Shown one piece after another: positions 24,314 through 33,832 of a DNA stretch of 64,000 nt; positions within the stretch are counted from its first letter, which is position 1, and every line of letters begins with the position of its first letter. The stretch covers positions 310,001-374,000 of the forward strand of contig JABSOM010000001.1 in assembly GCA_013215945.1 (NCBI GenBank), in the 5' to 3' direction. Position numbers and translations under genes: made by a program. Below the pieces are notes generated by a model. It saw only the letters and a list, made by a program, of their open reading frames with translations. It searched no databases and was not told where the DNA came from. The DNA is from Campylobacteraceae bacterium (lineage in GTDB: Bacteria; Campylobacterota; Campylobacteria; Campylobacterales; Arcobacteraceae).

Positions 24314-25725
24314 AATCTATCAAAAACAAACTCTTTTTTTCGTATTTATTAATTCTATTTATTGCATTAAGTGTTTTATCTTTTCTAACAGTCAGTGTAT
24401 TTAAAGAAAATCAAGAAAGAAAAAGTCTTCAAAACTTAGAAACTAATACTTTAAAAGTAATAGAAAATATAAAAAAATCAAAAAATCAAAATTTTGATAA
24501 TATTGATAAAAACATAGATTTAAAGTCTAACATTCTACTTATCTTTGAAAATAATAGCCTTGTTTTTACGAATACATCCGCGTATAAAACACAAAGAATA
24601 TTTTATGAATTAGAAGAAGAAGACGATTATGAAGCAGATGAAGATGAAATTCTAAGTAAAATATCACAAGAACGTGTAGTTGAGTTATATGAGGAATATC
24701 AAGATCATACACATATTGAAATAGATAATTATATTTTAACTATGTCATTGATTTCTAAAAATAATAAAGAGTATCTTGTATTTTTAGCTTTAAATTCAAA
24801 TAACATTGAAGAGAGTTTTGAGGATTTTTTTACTTTACTTATTGTATTAAATATTGTTTTGTATCTCATACTTGGTTTTTTTGCTTATTTTCTAATTTCT
24901 AAAACACTTTTTCCTCTAAAATTAATCTTAGAAGAATTAAAAGTATTACAAAAAAAAGCGGACCTAACTTTGCGTTTAAAATTACATGGAGGAAAAGATG
25001 AATTTGATGATTTAAGCAGGTCATTTAATGTATTACTTGAAAATATACAACACAGTGTAGAGAATATTAAACAATTTACAGCAGATGCTTCTCATGAATT
25101 AAAAACACCACTTACTATTATTCAAGGTGAAATTGACTTAGCAAAAAAAGAGGATATTTCAAAAAAAGAATTAGAAAAAACACTACAAATAATTGATAAA
25201 GAACAAAAAAACTTACAAGACATAATTGAAAACTTTTTATTATTAGCAAAATTAGATAAAGAAGTATTTCACAATAAAAAAGCCTTTTTAGATAAGGTAG
25301 TTTTTGATGTCATTGAGCAAAATTTAAGTCATTTAGAAAAAAAGAATCTGGAATTAAAACTTGATATTGAAGAAAACCTAGAAATTAAATTTGATGAAAA
25401 ATATCTTTTTATAGTACTCTCAAACTTATTAAGCAATGCAATAAAATATACCCAAAGTGGGTATATCAAACTCTTGGCAAAAAAAATGAATAATGAGATT
25501 GTTTTTATGATTGAAGACAGTGGTCAAGGAATAAAAAAAGATGACATCAACAAAATCTTTGAACGCTTTTTCAGGGTTGAGAAAGTAAGGACTTCATCAA
25601 TGAATGGTCTTGGTTTAGGATTATCAATAGTTAAAAAAATATGTGACAGATTTAACTATGAAATTACTGTTAAAAGTATAGAAAACAAGGGTTCTACTTT
25701 TATTCTAAAAAAGAAAGAGAAATAA
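24310..25725 (+). CDS. Sensor histidine kinase
   Basis: The 471-residue protein has membrane helices at about 10-30 and 173-197 around a periplasmic domain of about 140 residues that is very acidic at 100-115 (LEEEDDYEADEDE). HAMP lies at about 198-250. HisKA has His262 in ADASHELKTPLTI, and the HATPase domain has LSNLLSNAIKYT, EDSGQGIKKDD and GLGLGLSIVKK. The acidic periplasmic stretch could bind cations. A decayed, internally deleted copy of this gene is present at 20062-20190. Confidence 0.95.
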   Translation: MKSIKNKLFFSYLLILFIALSVLSFLTVSVFKENQERKSLQNLETNTLKVIENIKKSKNQNFDNIDKNIDLKSNILLIFENNSLVFTNTSAYKTQRIFYELEEEDDYEADEDEILSKISQERVVELYEEYQDHTHIEIDNYILTMSLISKNNKEYLVFLALNSNNIEESFEDFFTLLIVLNIVLYLILGFFAYFLISKTLFPLKLILEELKVLQKKADLTLRLKLHGGKDEFDDLSRSFNVLLENIQHSVENIKQFTADASHELKTPLTIIQGEIDLAKKEDISKKELEKTLQIIDKEQKNLQDIIENFLLLAKLDKEVFHNKKAFLDKVVFDVIEQNLSHLEKKNLELKLDIEENLEIKFDEKYLFIVLSNLLSNAIKYTQSGYIKLLAKKMNNEIVFMIEDSGQGIKKDDINKIFERFFRVEKVRTSSMNGLGLGLSIVKKICDRFNYEITVKSIENKGSTFILKKKEK

Positions 25726-25736
25726 AAACTGTCTTT

Positions 25737-26594
25737 TTAGTCCTTAGGAAGAATCCATAACTTTTCATTATTAATATCACTGTCTTTGGGTAAATAGGGA
25801 TTTTTTAATTTGAAAATTTTTACATTCATCCACTTATCCAAAGGAAAAAGGTTTTTTGTATTTTTTGATGTTTTAAGATATGTGTCAAAAGAACCATTTT
25901 CTATCATTATTCTTAAACCTTTTTCTATTCTATCTTTTAACTCATGGTTATTTTTATTAAAAAAGAAATACATTGGGAAAGGATAATATAATATTATTTT
26001 TTTGTATACTATTAAATCATTATAAATTTGTTTTCGCACTTCTACTTCTCTATACGCTTCGCCTACACCTCTTGGGAAATAATCACATCTTCCTTTAAGT
26101 ACTTGTAAAAACATTCGTTCATAATTAGTATTTTTAAGGACATTTAAACCAGCAAATTCTAAAATATCAGTATCCGGCCAATGAGCAGCTTGACAGGCTT
26201 TTAATTTTTTCAAATCCTTTATGTTTTCAATAGCATCAAAAAGTTTACTGTTTTTTTTATTAATTATAAATAATCTATAACCAAGTAAACCTTTAGTAAG
26301 TGGTATTTTAACACTAAGAAAGTCTCTGTCTCTTTCTAAAGAAACCCCTGCCCAAACAAGATTTATATTTATATCTTTTTTTAAGTTGATAAACATTCTT
26401 CGTTGTTCATATACACGATTATATTGTAGATATGATTTTCCGTACTCTTTTTCTGTTATATTTAATATTTTCTGAATTAAATTATAATAGTATTTATGAT
26501 TGGTATCATATTTTGATTTGGGAGCTTCTATATTAATATTATTGGCAAAAATGTAATATTGAAGTAAAATACAAACTATTATAAGTATTCTCAT
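25737..26594 (-). CDS. Periplasmic solute-binding-like protein (SBP family 3 type)
   Basis: The 285-residue protein has a signal peptide (about 1-17) and then a family 3-type solute-binding fold. Visible parts are INLVWAGVSLERDRDFLSVKIPLTKGLLGYRLFII, a hinge-crossing region (KACQAAHWPDTDIL) and the C-terminal helix RIEKGLRIMIENGSFDTYL. There are no permease or ATPase genes beside it. It is divergent from a sensor kinase, so it may deliver a ligand signal to that kinase rather than serve transport. Confidence 0.8.
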   Translation of the reverse strand: MRILIIVCILLQYYIFANNINIEAPKSKYDTNHKYYYNLIQKILNITEKEYGKSYLQYNRVYEQRRMFINLKKDININLVWAGVSLERDRDFLSVKIPLTKGLLGYRLFIINKKNSKLFDAIENIKDLKKLKACQAAHWPDTDILEFAGLNVLKNTNYERMFLQVLKGRCDYFPRGVGEAYREVEVRKQIYNDLIVYKKIILYYPFPMYFFFNKNNHELKDRIEKGLRIMIENGSFDTYLKTSKNTKNLFPLDKWMNVKIFKLKNPYLPKDSDINNEKLWILPKD

Positions 26595-26711
26595 GAATCA
26601 CCTTTATTAAAAGTATATAACTTATATAATTATACTTAGTTTATAACGTTAAACTAATGATAATTATATAATTATATGTTTAGTTTAAATAGGTCAATAT
26701 TAGGAGAGAGA

Positions 26712-28601
26712 ATGAGTGTTTTTGTAAAACTATTTTTAACTATTTTAATAACATTTTCATTATTATTTTCATTTTTTCTTAATCATATTCTAGAATCTAA
26801 TGAAAAAAATTCAATCAATTCTTTAAAGAATAAAATTTCTTATAATTCCAAAATATATAAAGTTAATATGTCACAACTACTTTATGATTTTAATAAAGAA
26901 ATTATAGAATCAACCCTAAACTCTTTGTATACAGATAAAGATATAGTGAAAATAATTTTTAAAGATCACACGAATACAATTAATATCACATTAGATAATA
27001 AAAATACAAAAGATATTAATGCAATAACAAGTGAAATAGCCCTTGTTATAAATAATGAAGAAATTGGAAAACTTCATATTTTTTATACTCAGGAAATAAT
27101 TCATAAACAAATTCAAGAATACAAAAAAGAAACAATACAATTCTCTTTAGCACTAATATTTCTTTTAATTTTAATACTTTCATATTTTGTTCATATGTTT
27201 ACAAAAGAGATTAAAGAACTTGAAACTGCTGCCAATGAAATCATTTCTGGAAATTTAGACTATGAAATAAAAATCAATACAAGTGATGAAATAGGACAAT
27301 TGGCTAAAAAAATAAAAATAATGAAGAATTATTTAAGAGATAAAATTGATGAAATACAAGAACAAGTATCTTTTCAGCAATCTTTAATAGATTCAATCAA
27401 TATTCCTATTTACGTAAAAGACAATAATTTTAAGTTTTTAACGTGTAATCAGTCTTTTGCAGATTTTATAGGTATTGATAAAAAAGACATTCTAAATAAA
27501 ACTATGAAAGAGTTGCAAAACAATGATTTTATCGAAGTTTATGAAAAAACCGATAAAGAAATTTTTGATAAAAAGATTTCAAAAAATTATTATACAAAAG
27601 CCTTTAATGGGAAAAAAGAACTAAGAGATATTATTTCTCACAAAAATATTTTTATAAATTCAGATAAGAATATTCTTAGTCTTATTGGAACAATTGTTGA
27701 TATTACAGAACTCAATAAAGCAAAAGAAAAAATTGAAAACTTAAACCATAATTTGCAAAATAAAGTAAATCAAAGAACAAAAGCCTTAGAACTAAGTAAT
27801 GAAGAATTAGAGGATTCAAATGAAGAGTTACAAACAACAATAAGTTACTTAAAAGAAACACAAGATAAATTAATTGAATCAGAAAAAATGGCTTCGTTAG
27901 GTGGCCTTGTTGCTGGAGTTGCACATGAAATTAATACTCCTGTAGGTATTGCTTTAACTGGAATAACACACCTAGAAGATTTAAATTTTGATATTTTTAA
28001 AAAATATCAAAAAGAAGAAATGACACAATCAGAGTTTGAAGAATATTTATCTACATCAAAAGAGTTAAATTCATTAATTCGTAAGAATTTAAACAAAGCT
28101 GCTTCTTTAGTCAGATCGTTTAAACAAGTTGCCGTTGATCAAAGCAGTGAAGAAAAAAGAACGTTTAATTTAAATAAGTATCTTCATGAAATTTTAGAAA
28201 GTATTCATTCTATTACAAAAAAAACAAAGATAAAGATAAATATTTTTTGTGATGAAAATATTAAAATAAATTCTTATCCTGGGGCTTTTTCACAAATTAT
28301 TACCAATTTGATTACCAACTCACTTATTCATGGTTTTGAAAAAAATGAACAAGGAAATATTTCTATTAGAATTTCAAAAGAAGAAAATAAAATTAAACTC
28401 TTGTATAAAGACAATGGTAAAGGTATAAAAGAAGAAAATCAACATAAAATATTTGACCCATTTTTTACAACAAACAGAGAGAATGGAGGTTCGGGTTTGG
28501 GTTTAAATATCATTTATACTCTTATTACATCAAAATTAAATGGAAGTATTTCATGTACGAGTACAGAAAATGAAGGTGTAGAGTTTATTATAATTTTTTA
28601 A
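26712..28601 (+). CDS. Sensor histidine kinase with HAMP and PAS domains
   Basis: The protein is 629 residues long from the ATG at 26712, chosen because TTAGGAGAG precedes it by 3-4 bases. An ATG 36 bp upstream lacks a ribosome site. Membrane helices at about 6-25 and 143-162 flank a small periplasmic domain. HAMP (about 163-215), PAS (about 225-335, DSINIPIYVKDNNFKFLTCNQSF) and a coiled coil (335-390) follow. His405 lies in GVAHEINTPVG, and the ATPase domain has NLITNSLIHGF, DNGKGIKEEN and GSGLGLNII. No response regulator is adjacent. The divergent binding protein is a likely partner. Confidence 0.93.
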   Translation: MSVFVKLFLTILITFSLLFSFFLNHILESNEKNSINSLKNKISYNSKIYKVNMSQLLYDFNKEIIESTLNSLYTDKDIVKIIFKDHTNTINITLDNKNTKDINAITSEIALVINNEEIGKLHIFYTQEIIHKQIQEYKKETIQFSLALIFLLILILSYFVHMFTKEIKELETAANEIISGNLDYEIKINTSDEIGQLAKKIKIMKNYLRDKIDEIQEQVSFQQSLIDSINIPIYVKDNNFKFLTCNQSFADFIGIDKKDILNKTMKELQNNDFIEVYEKTDKEIFDKKISKNYYTKAFNGKKELRDIISHKNIFINSDKNILSLIGTIVDITELNKAKEKIENLNHNLQNKVNQRTKALELSNEELEDSNEELQTTISYLKETQDKLIESEKMASLGGLVAGVAHEINTPVGIALTGITHLEDLNFDIFKKYQKEEMTQSEFEEYLSTSKELNSLIRKNLNKAASLVRSFKQVAVDQSSEEKRTFNLNKYLHEILESIHSITKKTKIKINIFCDENIKINSYPGAFSQIITNLITNSLIHGFEKNEQGNISIRISKEENKIKLLYKDNGKGIKEENQHKIFDPFFTTNRENGGSGLGLNIIYTLITSKLNGSISCTSTENEGVEFIIIF

Positions 28602-28865
28602 ATAAAAGGAATTTTGCGGACTGCAACAATTAAGTACCTTGATTAATATCAGTGATATTTTCATACTCTTTTATTAAACACTTCTTTTGAATACAATATA
28701 CTAAAGGCAGATTAATTTCAAACACAAGAGAGGCAGGCTAAATTCATTCTGTTGATAATTTTGAAAAACTCAAATAATACTCACTCAAATTCAAAGTATC
28801 CTATCTTTTTGTATTTACTGGTTATTAGATATAATCATGTTAATCAAAGAAAAAAAGAGTAAAGC

Positions 28866-29993
28866 ATGATTAATAGAAGAAAGTTTATTTACGCAACATC
28901 AATCTTATCAATTTCAGTGGCATTAAATGCGAATAGCAACTTTATAAAAACTAAAAATACAGATTTTTTGACATTTTTCATGCCTGAAGAAGCAGAAAAA
29001 CATGAAAGAACGTGGATGTCTTTTGTTGCCAATGATTACATATGGGAAGAAAAACAAATTCCTGAAGTAAAAAGAAATTTAGCGTTAATTGCACAAACAA
29101 TTGCAAAATATGAACCCGTATCCATTCTTGTAAGTAAAAATGATAAAAATGAAGCTATTGAATTATTAGCTGAACTGCCTACACCTAAATATCCTATTAC
29201 ACTGTTTGAAACAGAGATTGATGATTTGTGGCTTAGAGATACAGCCCCTACTTTCGTATATAATCAAGATCATAAAAAATTTGGTATTGATTTTAATTTC
29301 AATGGCTGGGGAGAAGATCAAGAACATGAACTTGATTCCAAAGTGACTTCTTTTATATGTAAAAAAAATAACATACCTATTTTAAATACAGCACTGATAT
29401 TAGAAGGTGGTAGTTTTGAAATAGATGGAGAAGGAATCGCAATATTAACAGAGAGTTCTGTTTTAAACGATAATAGAAATCCAAATTGGACTAAAACAGA
29501 AGTGGAAGAAGAGTTGAAGTATTTGTTAGGTTTAGAAAAAATTATCTGGTTAAAAGGCATCAAAGGAAAAGACATAACAGATGGACATGTAGATTTTTAT
29601 GCTAGATTTACTAGTCCTGGTGAAATCGTAGTTGCTTTTGATCCAGATGAAACATCTTATGACCATCAAGTTACAAAAGAGAATATAAATATTTTAAAAG
29701 AAGCAAGAGATTTAAATGATAAAGCGTTTAAATTAAATATTTTAGAAGCTCCCATTAAAATTAATGAAGAATTTGGCTATAAAGATTTTGCTGCTGGATA
29801 TATTGGATATTATGTTTGTAATGGTGCCGTTATCATGCAAAGCTTTGGAGATGAAAATGCTGATAGAAAAGCAAAAAAAACACTAGAAAATGCTTTTCCC
29901 AATAAAAAAATTGAACAAATTAGAATTGATGGAATTGCTTCTGGTGGCGGTAGTATTCATTGTGCCACGCAACAAGAACCAATTAATTTATAA
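28866..29993 (+). CDS. Exported agmatine deiminase / PAD-family enzyme
   Basis: The 375-residue protein starts with a twin-arginine-like leader (NRRKFIYATSILSISVALNANS), so it is probably exported. The rest follows bacterial agmatine deiminase: MPEEAEKHERTWMSF, DDLWLRDTAPTFV with substrate residues, LEGGSFEIDGEG, ITDGHVDFYARF, and the catalytic Cys366 in GGGSIHCATQQEP. Agmatine deiminase makes N-carbamoylputrescine and ammonia in the cytosol. A periplasmic member may act on peptidyl- or free arginine derivatives. No carbamoylputrescine amidase gene is nearby. Confidence 0.9.
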   Translation: MINRRKFIYATSILSISVALNANSNFIKTKNTDFLTFFMPEEAEKHERTWMSFVANDYIWEEKQIPEVKRNLALIAQTIAKYEPVSILVSKNDKNEAIELLAELPTPKYPITLFETEIDDLWLRDTAPTFVYNQDHKKFGIDFNFNGWGEDQEHELDSKVTSFICKKNNIPILNTALILEGGSFEIDGEGIAILTESSVLNDNRNPNWTKTEVEEELKYLLGLEKIIWLKGIKGKDITDGHVDFYARFTSPGEIVVAFDPDETSYDHQVTKENINILKEARDLNDKAFKLNILEAPIKINEEFGYKDFAAGYIGYYVCNGAVIMQSFGDENADRKAKKTLENAFPNKKIEQIRIDGIASGGGSIHCATQQEPINL

Positions 29994-30010
29994 TTGGAAG
30001 ATAGAAATGT

Positions 30011-30136
30011 TTTTTATCTTTAACACAGAGATTAAAAAAGTCATATTTTAGGAAAGATCAAGGCGAAGATGCAAATTCACGATTGAGCAGACTCTAGTCT
30101 GTGATTGATTGAATTTTTATCTTTAACGCAGAGATT
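30011..30136. repeat. Pair of 23-bp direct repeats
   Basis: TTTTTATCTTTAACaCAGAG plus ATT (30011-30033) recurs with one change at 30114-30136, 103 bp apart. A perfect short hairpin, CAGACT-CT-AGTCTG (30088-30101), lies between them. The gap separates convergent genes. The hairpin may help terminate transcription. Confidence 0.45.
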
Positions 30137-30138
30137 TT

Positions 30139-31215
30139 CTAAAAGATGACTTTTTTTGGGATGAAGTAGAGGACAGTTTCGTATATACCTTCCATATAAT
30201 GTCTTAGATACACATCATACTTAGGTTCAATCTCCAAGACTAAAGATGGTATTTTATACCAATCACTGGCTTTATGATAAATACAAATAGCTAAAATCGG
30301 ATGATTTTTTACTATAGTATTTTTGGCACCTTCTATAGTATCAAGTTCTGCACCTTCAATATCAAGTTTGATAAAATCTACCTCAGCGCTTAATAAATTA
30401 TCCAAAGAATTAATATTTAGAGCTTGATAATCATGAGCACAGTTATTCTGATCAGCATTATCATCAAGGTTTTCACTCTTTTCTTTTCCTAAACCACAAT
30501 TGATGAACTCTATATTCTTCAAAGTTCCAAAATCTCTTTTAGCAATATTAATATGCAAAGTATTAGGCTCAATACAATAGATTTTTTTATAAGTAGGAAA
30601 GTTCTTTATAATTTGAGGAAGGGTATCTCCTACATAAGAACCCCCATCTACAAAGCTAATATTAGGAATTTTAGGAATAAGTTCTTTGTCAAAATATTGT
30701 TCTTCATGATTGTTAGTAAAACCTTTCATGAAATCATAATCAAAAGATATTTTAAAGTTTATTACTTTTTCAAATATTTCTTTTGATTTTTTATCTGCTA
30801 AAAGGGAATAAGTGTTTTCGTACTTTTTTTTATTGTTTGTATAATCTTCTTTAAAATCCATTATAAAAGGAGGTTCTGCTAAGTCAAAATCGCTGTATTT
30901 TACAAAAGAGAGATAATTAAAGTGAGTGTGTCCCAGTTCATCTAGTTTGTTTATTACTTCCAAGGGTGAGCCATTAACAGCACATAATATTAATGAGCCT
31001 ATTTCTATGTCTTCAATTTGAAAGATGGTTTTTTTTCTTGATTTTTGAACTCTTGAAAAATCATCAATTATTCCATCTACTTCTACAAACTTTTGTACTG
31101 ATTTTCCCAGTTTATTAATACCTAAGATGTATTTTTTGATATTTGTATCTTCGATAAAACTTTTCACTAAAGCTTTATCTTTTAGATTTTCATATGAAGT
31201 GGAGATTAAATCCAT
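30139..31215 (-). CDS. FkbM-family methyltransferase
   Basis: The 358-residue protein has a C-terminal FkbM-type SAM methyltransferase domain at about 185-345. It shows ISFVDGGSYVGDTLPQII (SAM loop), IYCIEPN, VDFIKLDIEGAELDTIEGA and LAICIYHKASDW. The N-terminal 180 residues include a Rossmann-like dinucleotide-type fold (IDDFSRVQKS, LILCAVNGSPLEVINKLDELG), as in some glycan-modifying proteins. It probably methylates a sugar hydroxyl on a surface glycan. The start overlaps the stop of the DUF234 gene (TAATG), so the two are coupled. Confidence 0.85.
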   Translation of the reverse strand: MDLISTSYENLKDKALVKSFIEDTNIKKYILGINKLGKSVQKFVEVDGIIDDFSRVQKSRKKTIFQIEDIEIGSLILCAVNGSPLEVINKLDELGHTHFNYLSFVKYSDFDLAEPPFIMDFKEDYTNNKKKYENTYSLLADKKSKEIFEKVINFKISFDYDFMKGFTNNHEEQYFDKELIPKIPNISFVDGGSYVGDTLPQIIKNFPTYKKIYCIEPNTLHINIAKRDFGTLKNIEFINCGLGKEKSENLDDNADQNNCAHDYQALNINSLDNLLSAEVDFIKLDIEGAELDTIEGAKNTIVKNHPILAICIYHKASDWYKIPSLVLEIEPKYDVYLRHYMEGIYETVLYFIPKKVIF

Positions 31216-32024
31216 TAAAGAATAAGGGCTTTTAAACTCTTTGATGTATATAACTTAAGCTCAGGGCCTTTCATATTTTTAAGCTCAGTGGTATATCCTT
31301 TGTTTGAGAACAATACATAAATATCTGCTTCTACTTCTATATTTTTACATGTTTCTTTTAGTTTTGTAAGCAGAGTTTTTTTCACTTTTGAAGATGAGAA
31401 TTTACAAGAACCAGCAATGATTTTTCCTGATTTTGTTTTGGCAATAATATCTAAATCATTGTTATCATCCCAATACCGCCCTATTTGTTTAATAGGGTCA
31501 TCTTCAATCATGGTTTGTAAAAACACATGAGAAAGTTGTTCAAATACTAAAGCGGTATATTCATCTTTTCTGCTTTCATATCGTTTGAAAAACTCATCAT
31601 AGTTCCTTTCTTTAATTCCTTTAAAAATAGGAGAAACAAATGCGAACCAGAAACGTAAAAAAGGTGCATTAAAAAGAAGTTTTTCAGATACTGTTTCGCT
31701 TCTGTATTGATTTGTTAGATGTTTTTGTGAACGCTCTAGGGTTACTACATTTAAATCACATAAAGCATCAATATCATCAATTCCATTATCAAAAGATATT
31801 TTAGCTCTCTTAAATGCTGAATTTGTTCGTCTGTCCCCTAAAGCAAGTCCCGTTAGAATAGTATGGTATATATTATCCCCATTTGTAAGTACACTTACAT
31901 CATTTCTTAAAAACCTATATTCTTTTAAGATGTGTTTTTGTATCAATTCAAGAATAGGTCTGTCCAGATTAATATCTGTATCCAAACCTCCAAAAATAGC
32001 AAAATACTCTATTGCTTTTTCCAT
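31215..32024 (-). CDS. DUF234 protein, nuclease-like C-terminal domain, no ATPase domain
   Basis: The 269-residue protein corresponds to the C-terminal part of archaeal-type AAA ATPases that carry DUF234. It has a winged-helix-like region at about 50-110 and then YWDDNNDLDIIAKTKSGKIIAGSCKF at about 185-210, which has the D-x(n)-(E/S)xK pattern of PD-(D/E)XK nucleases. The ATPase part is absent and no fragment of it lies upstream, so this appears to be a stand-alone protein. It is translationally coupled to the FkbM gene. Its function is unknown. Confidence 0.7.
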   Translation of the reverse strand: MEKAIEYFAIFGGLDTDINLDRPILELIQKHILKEYRFLRNDVSVLTNGDNIYHTILTGLALGDRRTNSAFKRAKISFDNGIDDIDALCDLNVVTLERSQKHLTNQYRSETVSEKLLFNAPFLRFWFAFVSPIFKGIKERNYDEFFKRYESRKDEYTALVFEQLSHVFLQTMIEDDPIKQIGRYWDDNNDLDIIAKTKSGKIIAGSCKFSSSKVKKTLLTKLKETCKNIEVEADIYVLFSNKGYTTELKNMKGPELKLYTSKSLKALIL

Positions 32025-32165
32025 ATCACTGGCTTTGTTTCTTGTACAGAAGTTTTTGAATTGTTCTTGTATTGATTGTTTAAATAATATGATGGTCTAT
32101 CCTTTTGAAAGTCTTTATTTTTTAAACTTTCATTTCTTTATATGCGCAATTATAACATAAAGATT

Positions 32166-32861
32166 TTACTTTAAGCTCTCCTGCACTGCTTTTAATGCAT
32201 GAATTTTCGTGGTATCGTATAATGCCATTTCAGTGTCATTTTCTTGAATTAACATAGTGATTTCTGTACAGCCTAAAATGACATCATTTATTTCATGCTC
32301 ATCTTTAATTTGCTTCATTATACTTAAGTATTGTTTTCTTGAATCTTCTTTTATTATTCCTTGGCATAATTCTTCATAAATAATACGGTGAATAATATCT
32401 TGTTCCTCTGCCTTTGGTACAACTACTTCTATATTATAATCATGAATAAGTATGTTTTTATAAAAGTCTTCACTCATAGTAAACTTAGTGCCTAAAAGAA
32501 GTACTTTTTTTATATTGTTTTTTTGTAAGTTTTGTGCGGTGGCATCTGCTATATGTAAAATAGGAATATTTATGTTTTTTTGTATTTGTGGAACTAGTTT
32601 ATGCATAGTATTGGTACAAATAATAATAAAATCTGCTTTTGCATTTTGTAAACACAAGGCTTCTTCACTTAAAATATCTGCCATTTCCCTCCATTTGTTT
32701 TGATGTTGCAGTTCTTCAATAACTTTAAAATCAAGTGAGCTTAAAATAATCCTTGCTGAATGCAAAGAACCCAATTCTTTTTTAACAGCTTCATTGATTT
32801 CTTTATAATATAAAGCCGTAGATTCCCAAGACATTCCACCTATCATTCCAATCTTTTTCAT
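32166..32861 (-). CDS. Aspartate/glutamate racemase-family protein
   Basis: The protein is 231 residues long from the ATG at 32861, chosen because AAGGA lies 6 bases upstream. A frame extending to 32891 adds ten residues without a site. Both catalytic cysteines are present, in FIIICTNTMHKL and VILGCTEITML, and the N-terminus KKIGMIGGMSWESTALYYKEIN is typical of the aspartate racemase subgroup. It interconverts L- and D-amino acids, probably aspartate. It is monocistronic. Confidence 0.92.
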   Translation of the reverse strand: MKKIGMIGGMSWESTALYYKEINEAVKKELGSLHSARIILSSLDFKVIEELQHQNKWREMADILSEEALCLQNAKADFIIICTNTMHKLVPQIQKNINIPILHIADATAQNLQKNNIKKVLLLGTKFTMSEDFYKNILIHDYNIEVVVPKAEEQDIIHRIIYEELCQGIIKEDSRKQYLSIMKQIKDEHEINDVILGCTEITMLIQENDTEMALYDTTKIHALKAVQESLK

Positions 32862-32947
32862 AACATTCCTTTTGTACTTAAGTTTACTCAATAAAAGTTA
32901 ATCGTTTATTTATATAGGGTATAATTGCAAAAAACAAAAGAGTAACT

Positions 32948-33832
32948 TTGCCTTATATACAAGAACAATATGAAATCAAAGAAAAATGTTTAATTGAAGA
33001 CTATTTAATCAAAGAACTTAATTTCTCTTCTTCTTTTGCTACATCTTTATTAGCAAAAGGTAAAATACTCGACCAAAATAATAATCGTTTGCGTAAAAAA
33101 CAAGTGATAAAAGATGGTTATATTAAAGTCTATATTTTTAAAGCCATTACAAAAGGTCTTAAACCACTTTTTGATTCTTTTCATTTTGCCATTTTTGATA
33201 AACCAAGTGGAGTAAAAGTTCACCCTTCTTCGATAAGTTCGCAGTATACCCTCTTAGATGAAATACAATACCATTTTGGTGCACAAGCCAATTTAGTACA
33301 CCGTATTGATGCTGAAACTTCTGGTTTGGTTTTGGTATCTAAAAATGCTTATTCTGAGATGATGTTAAAACAAATGTTTGAAGATAAAAAATACAAAAAA
33401 AAGTATTATGCTTGGGTGGAAAAAGAAATAAAAGAAGAGTGTGAAATCACTGCAAAAATCAAAAATGCTTCTTCTTTTATAAAATTAAAAATGTTAGCAG
33501 GAGAAGAGGGAAAAGATTCCACTACTTTAATTAAACCTCTTGCCTATAAAAACAATGCTACTTTAGTTCAAGCTATACCAATAACTGGACGACAACATCA
33601 AATAAGAGTACATTTAGACTCTATGGGTCACAGAATCATTGGAGACCCTATTTATGGAATAAATGAAAATGATTGTAATGATATTTTAAACAGAAAAATG
33701 TCAGAAGAAAAACGCTTGGAAATAACAGGAGCTCCTAGGCTTTTATTGCATGCTGTTTACTTAGAATTCACTTTTTTAAATACACATTATAAGTTTTATT
33801 CAAAACAAGATTTTTTAAAAGAAAGGGCCTAA
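32948..33832 (+). CDS. RluA-family pseudouridine synthase
   Basis: The 294-residue protein starts at a TTG; no nearby in-frame ATG fits the family's N-terminus. A short S4-like N-terminal region (SSSFATSLLAKGKILDQNNN) precedes the catalytic domain, with FAIFDKPSGVKVHP and the catalytic Asp121 in HRIDAETSGLVLVSKN. GRQHQIRVHLDSMGHRIIGDPIYG is the late conserved block. It isomerises uridine in rRNA or tRNA; the site is not predictable. It abuts the next gene with no gap. Confidence 0.93.
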   Translation: MPYIQEQYEIKEKCLIEDYLIKELNFSSSFATSLLAKGKILDQNNNRLRKKQVIKDGYIKVYIFKAITKGLKPLFDSFHFAIFDKPSGVKVHPSSISSQYTLLDEIQYHFGAQANLVHRIDAETSGLVLVSKNAYSEMMLKQMFEDKKYKKKYYAWVEKEIKEECEITAKIKNASSFIKLKMLAGEEGKDSTTLIKPLAYKNNATLVQAIPITGRQHQIRVHLDSMGHRIIGDPIYGINENDCNDILNRKMSEEKRLEITGAPRLLLHAVYLEFTFLNTHYKFYSKQDFLKERA

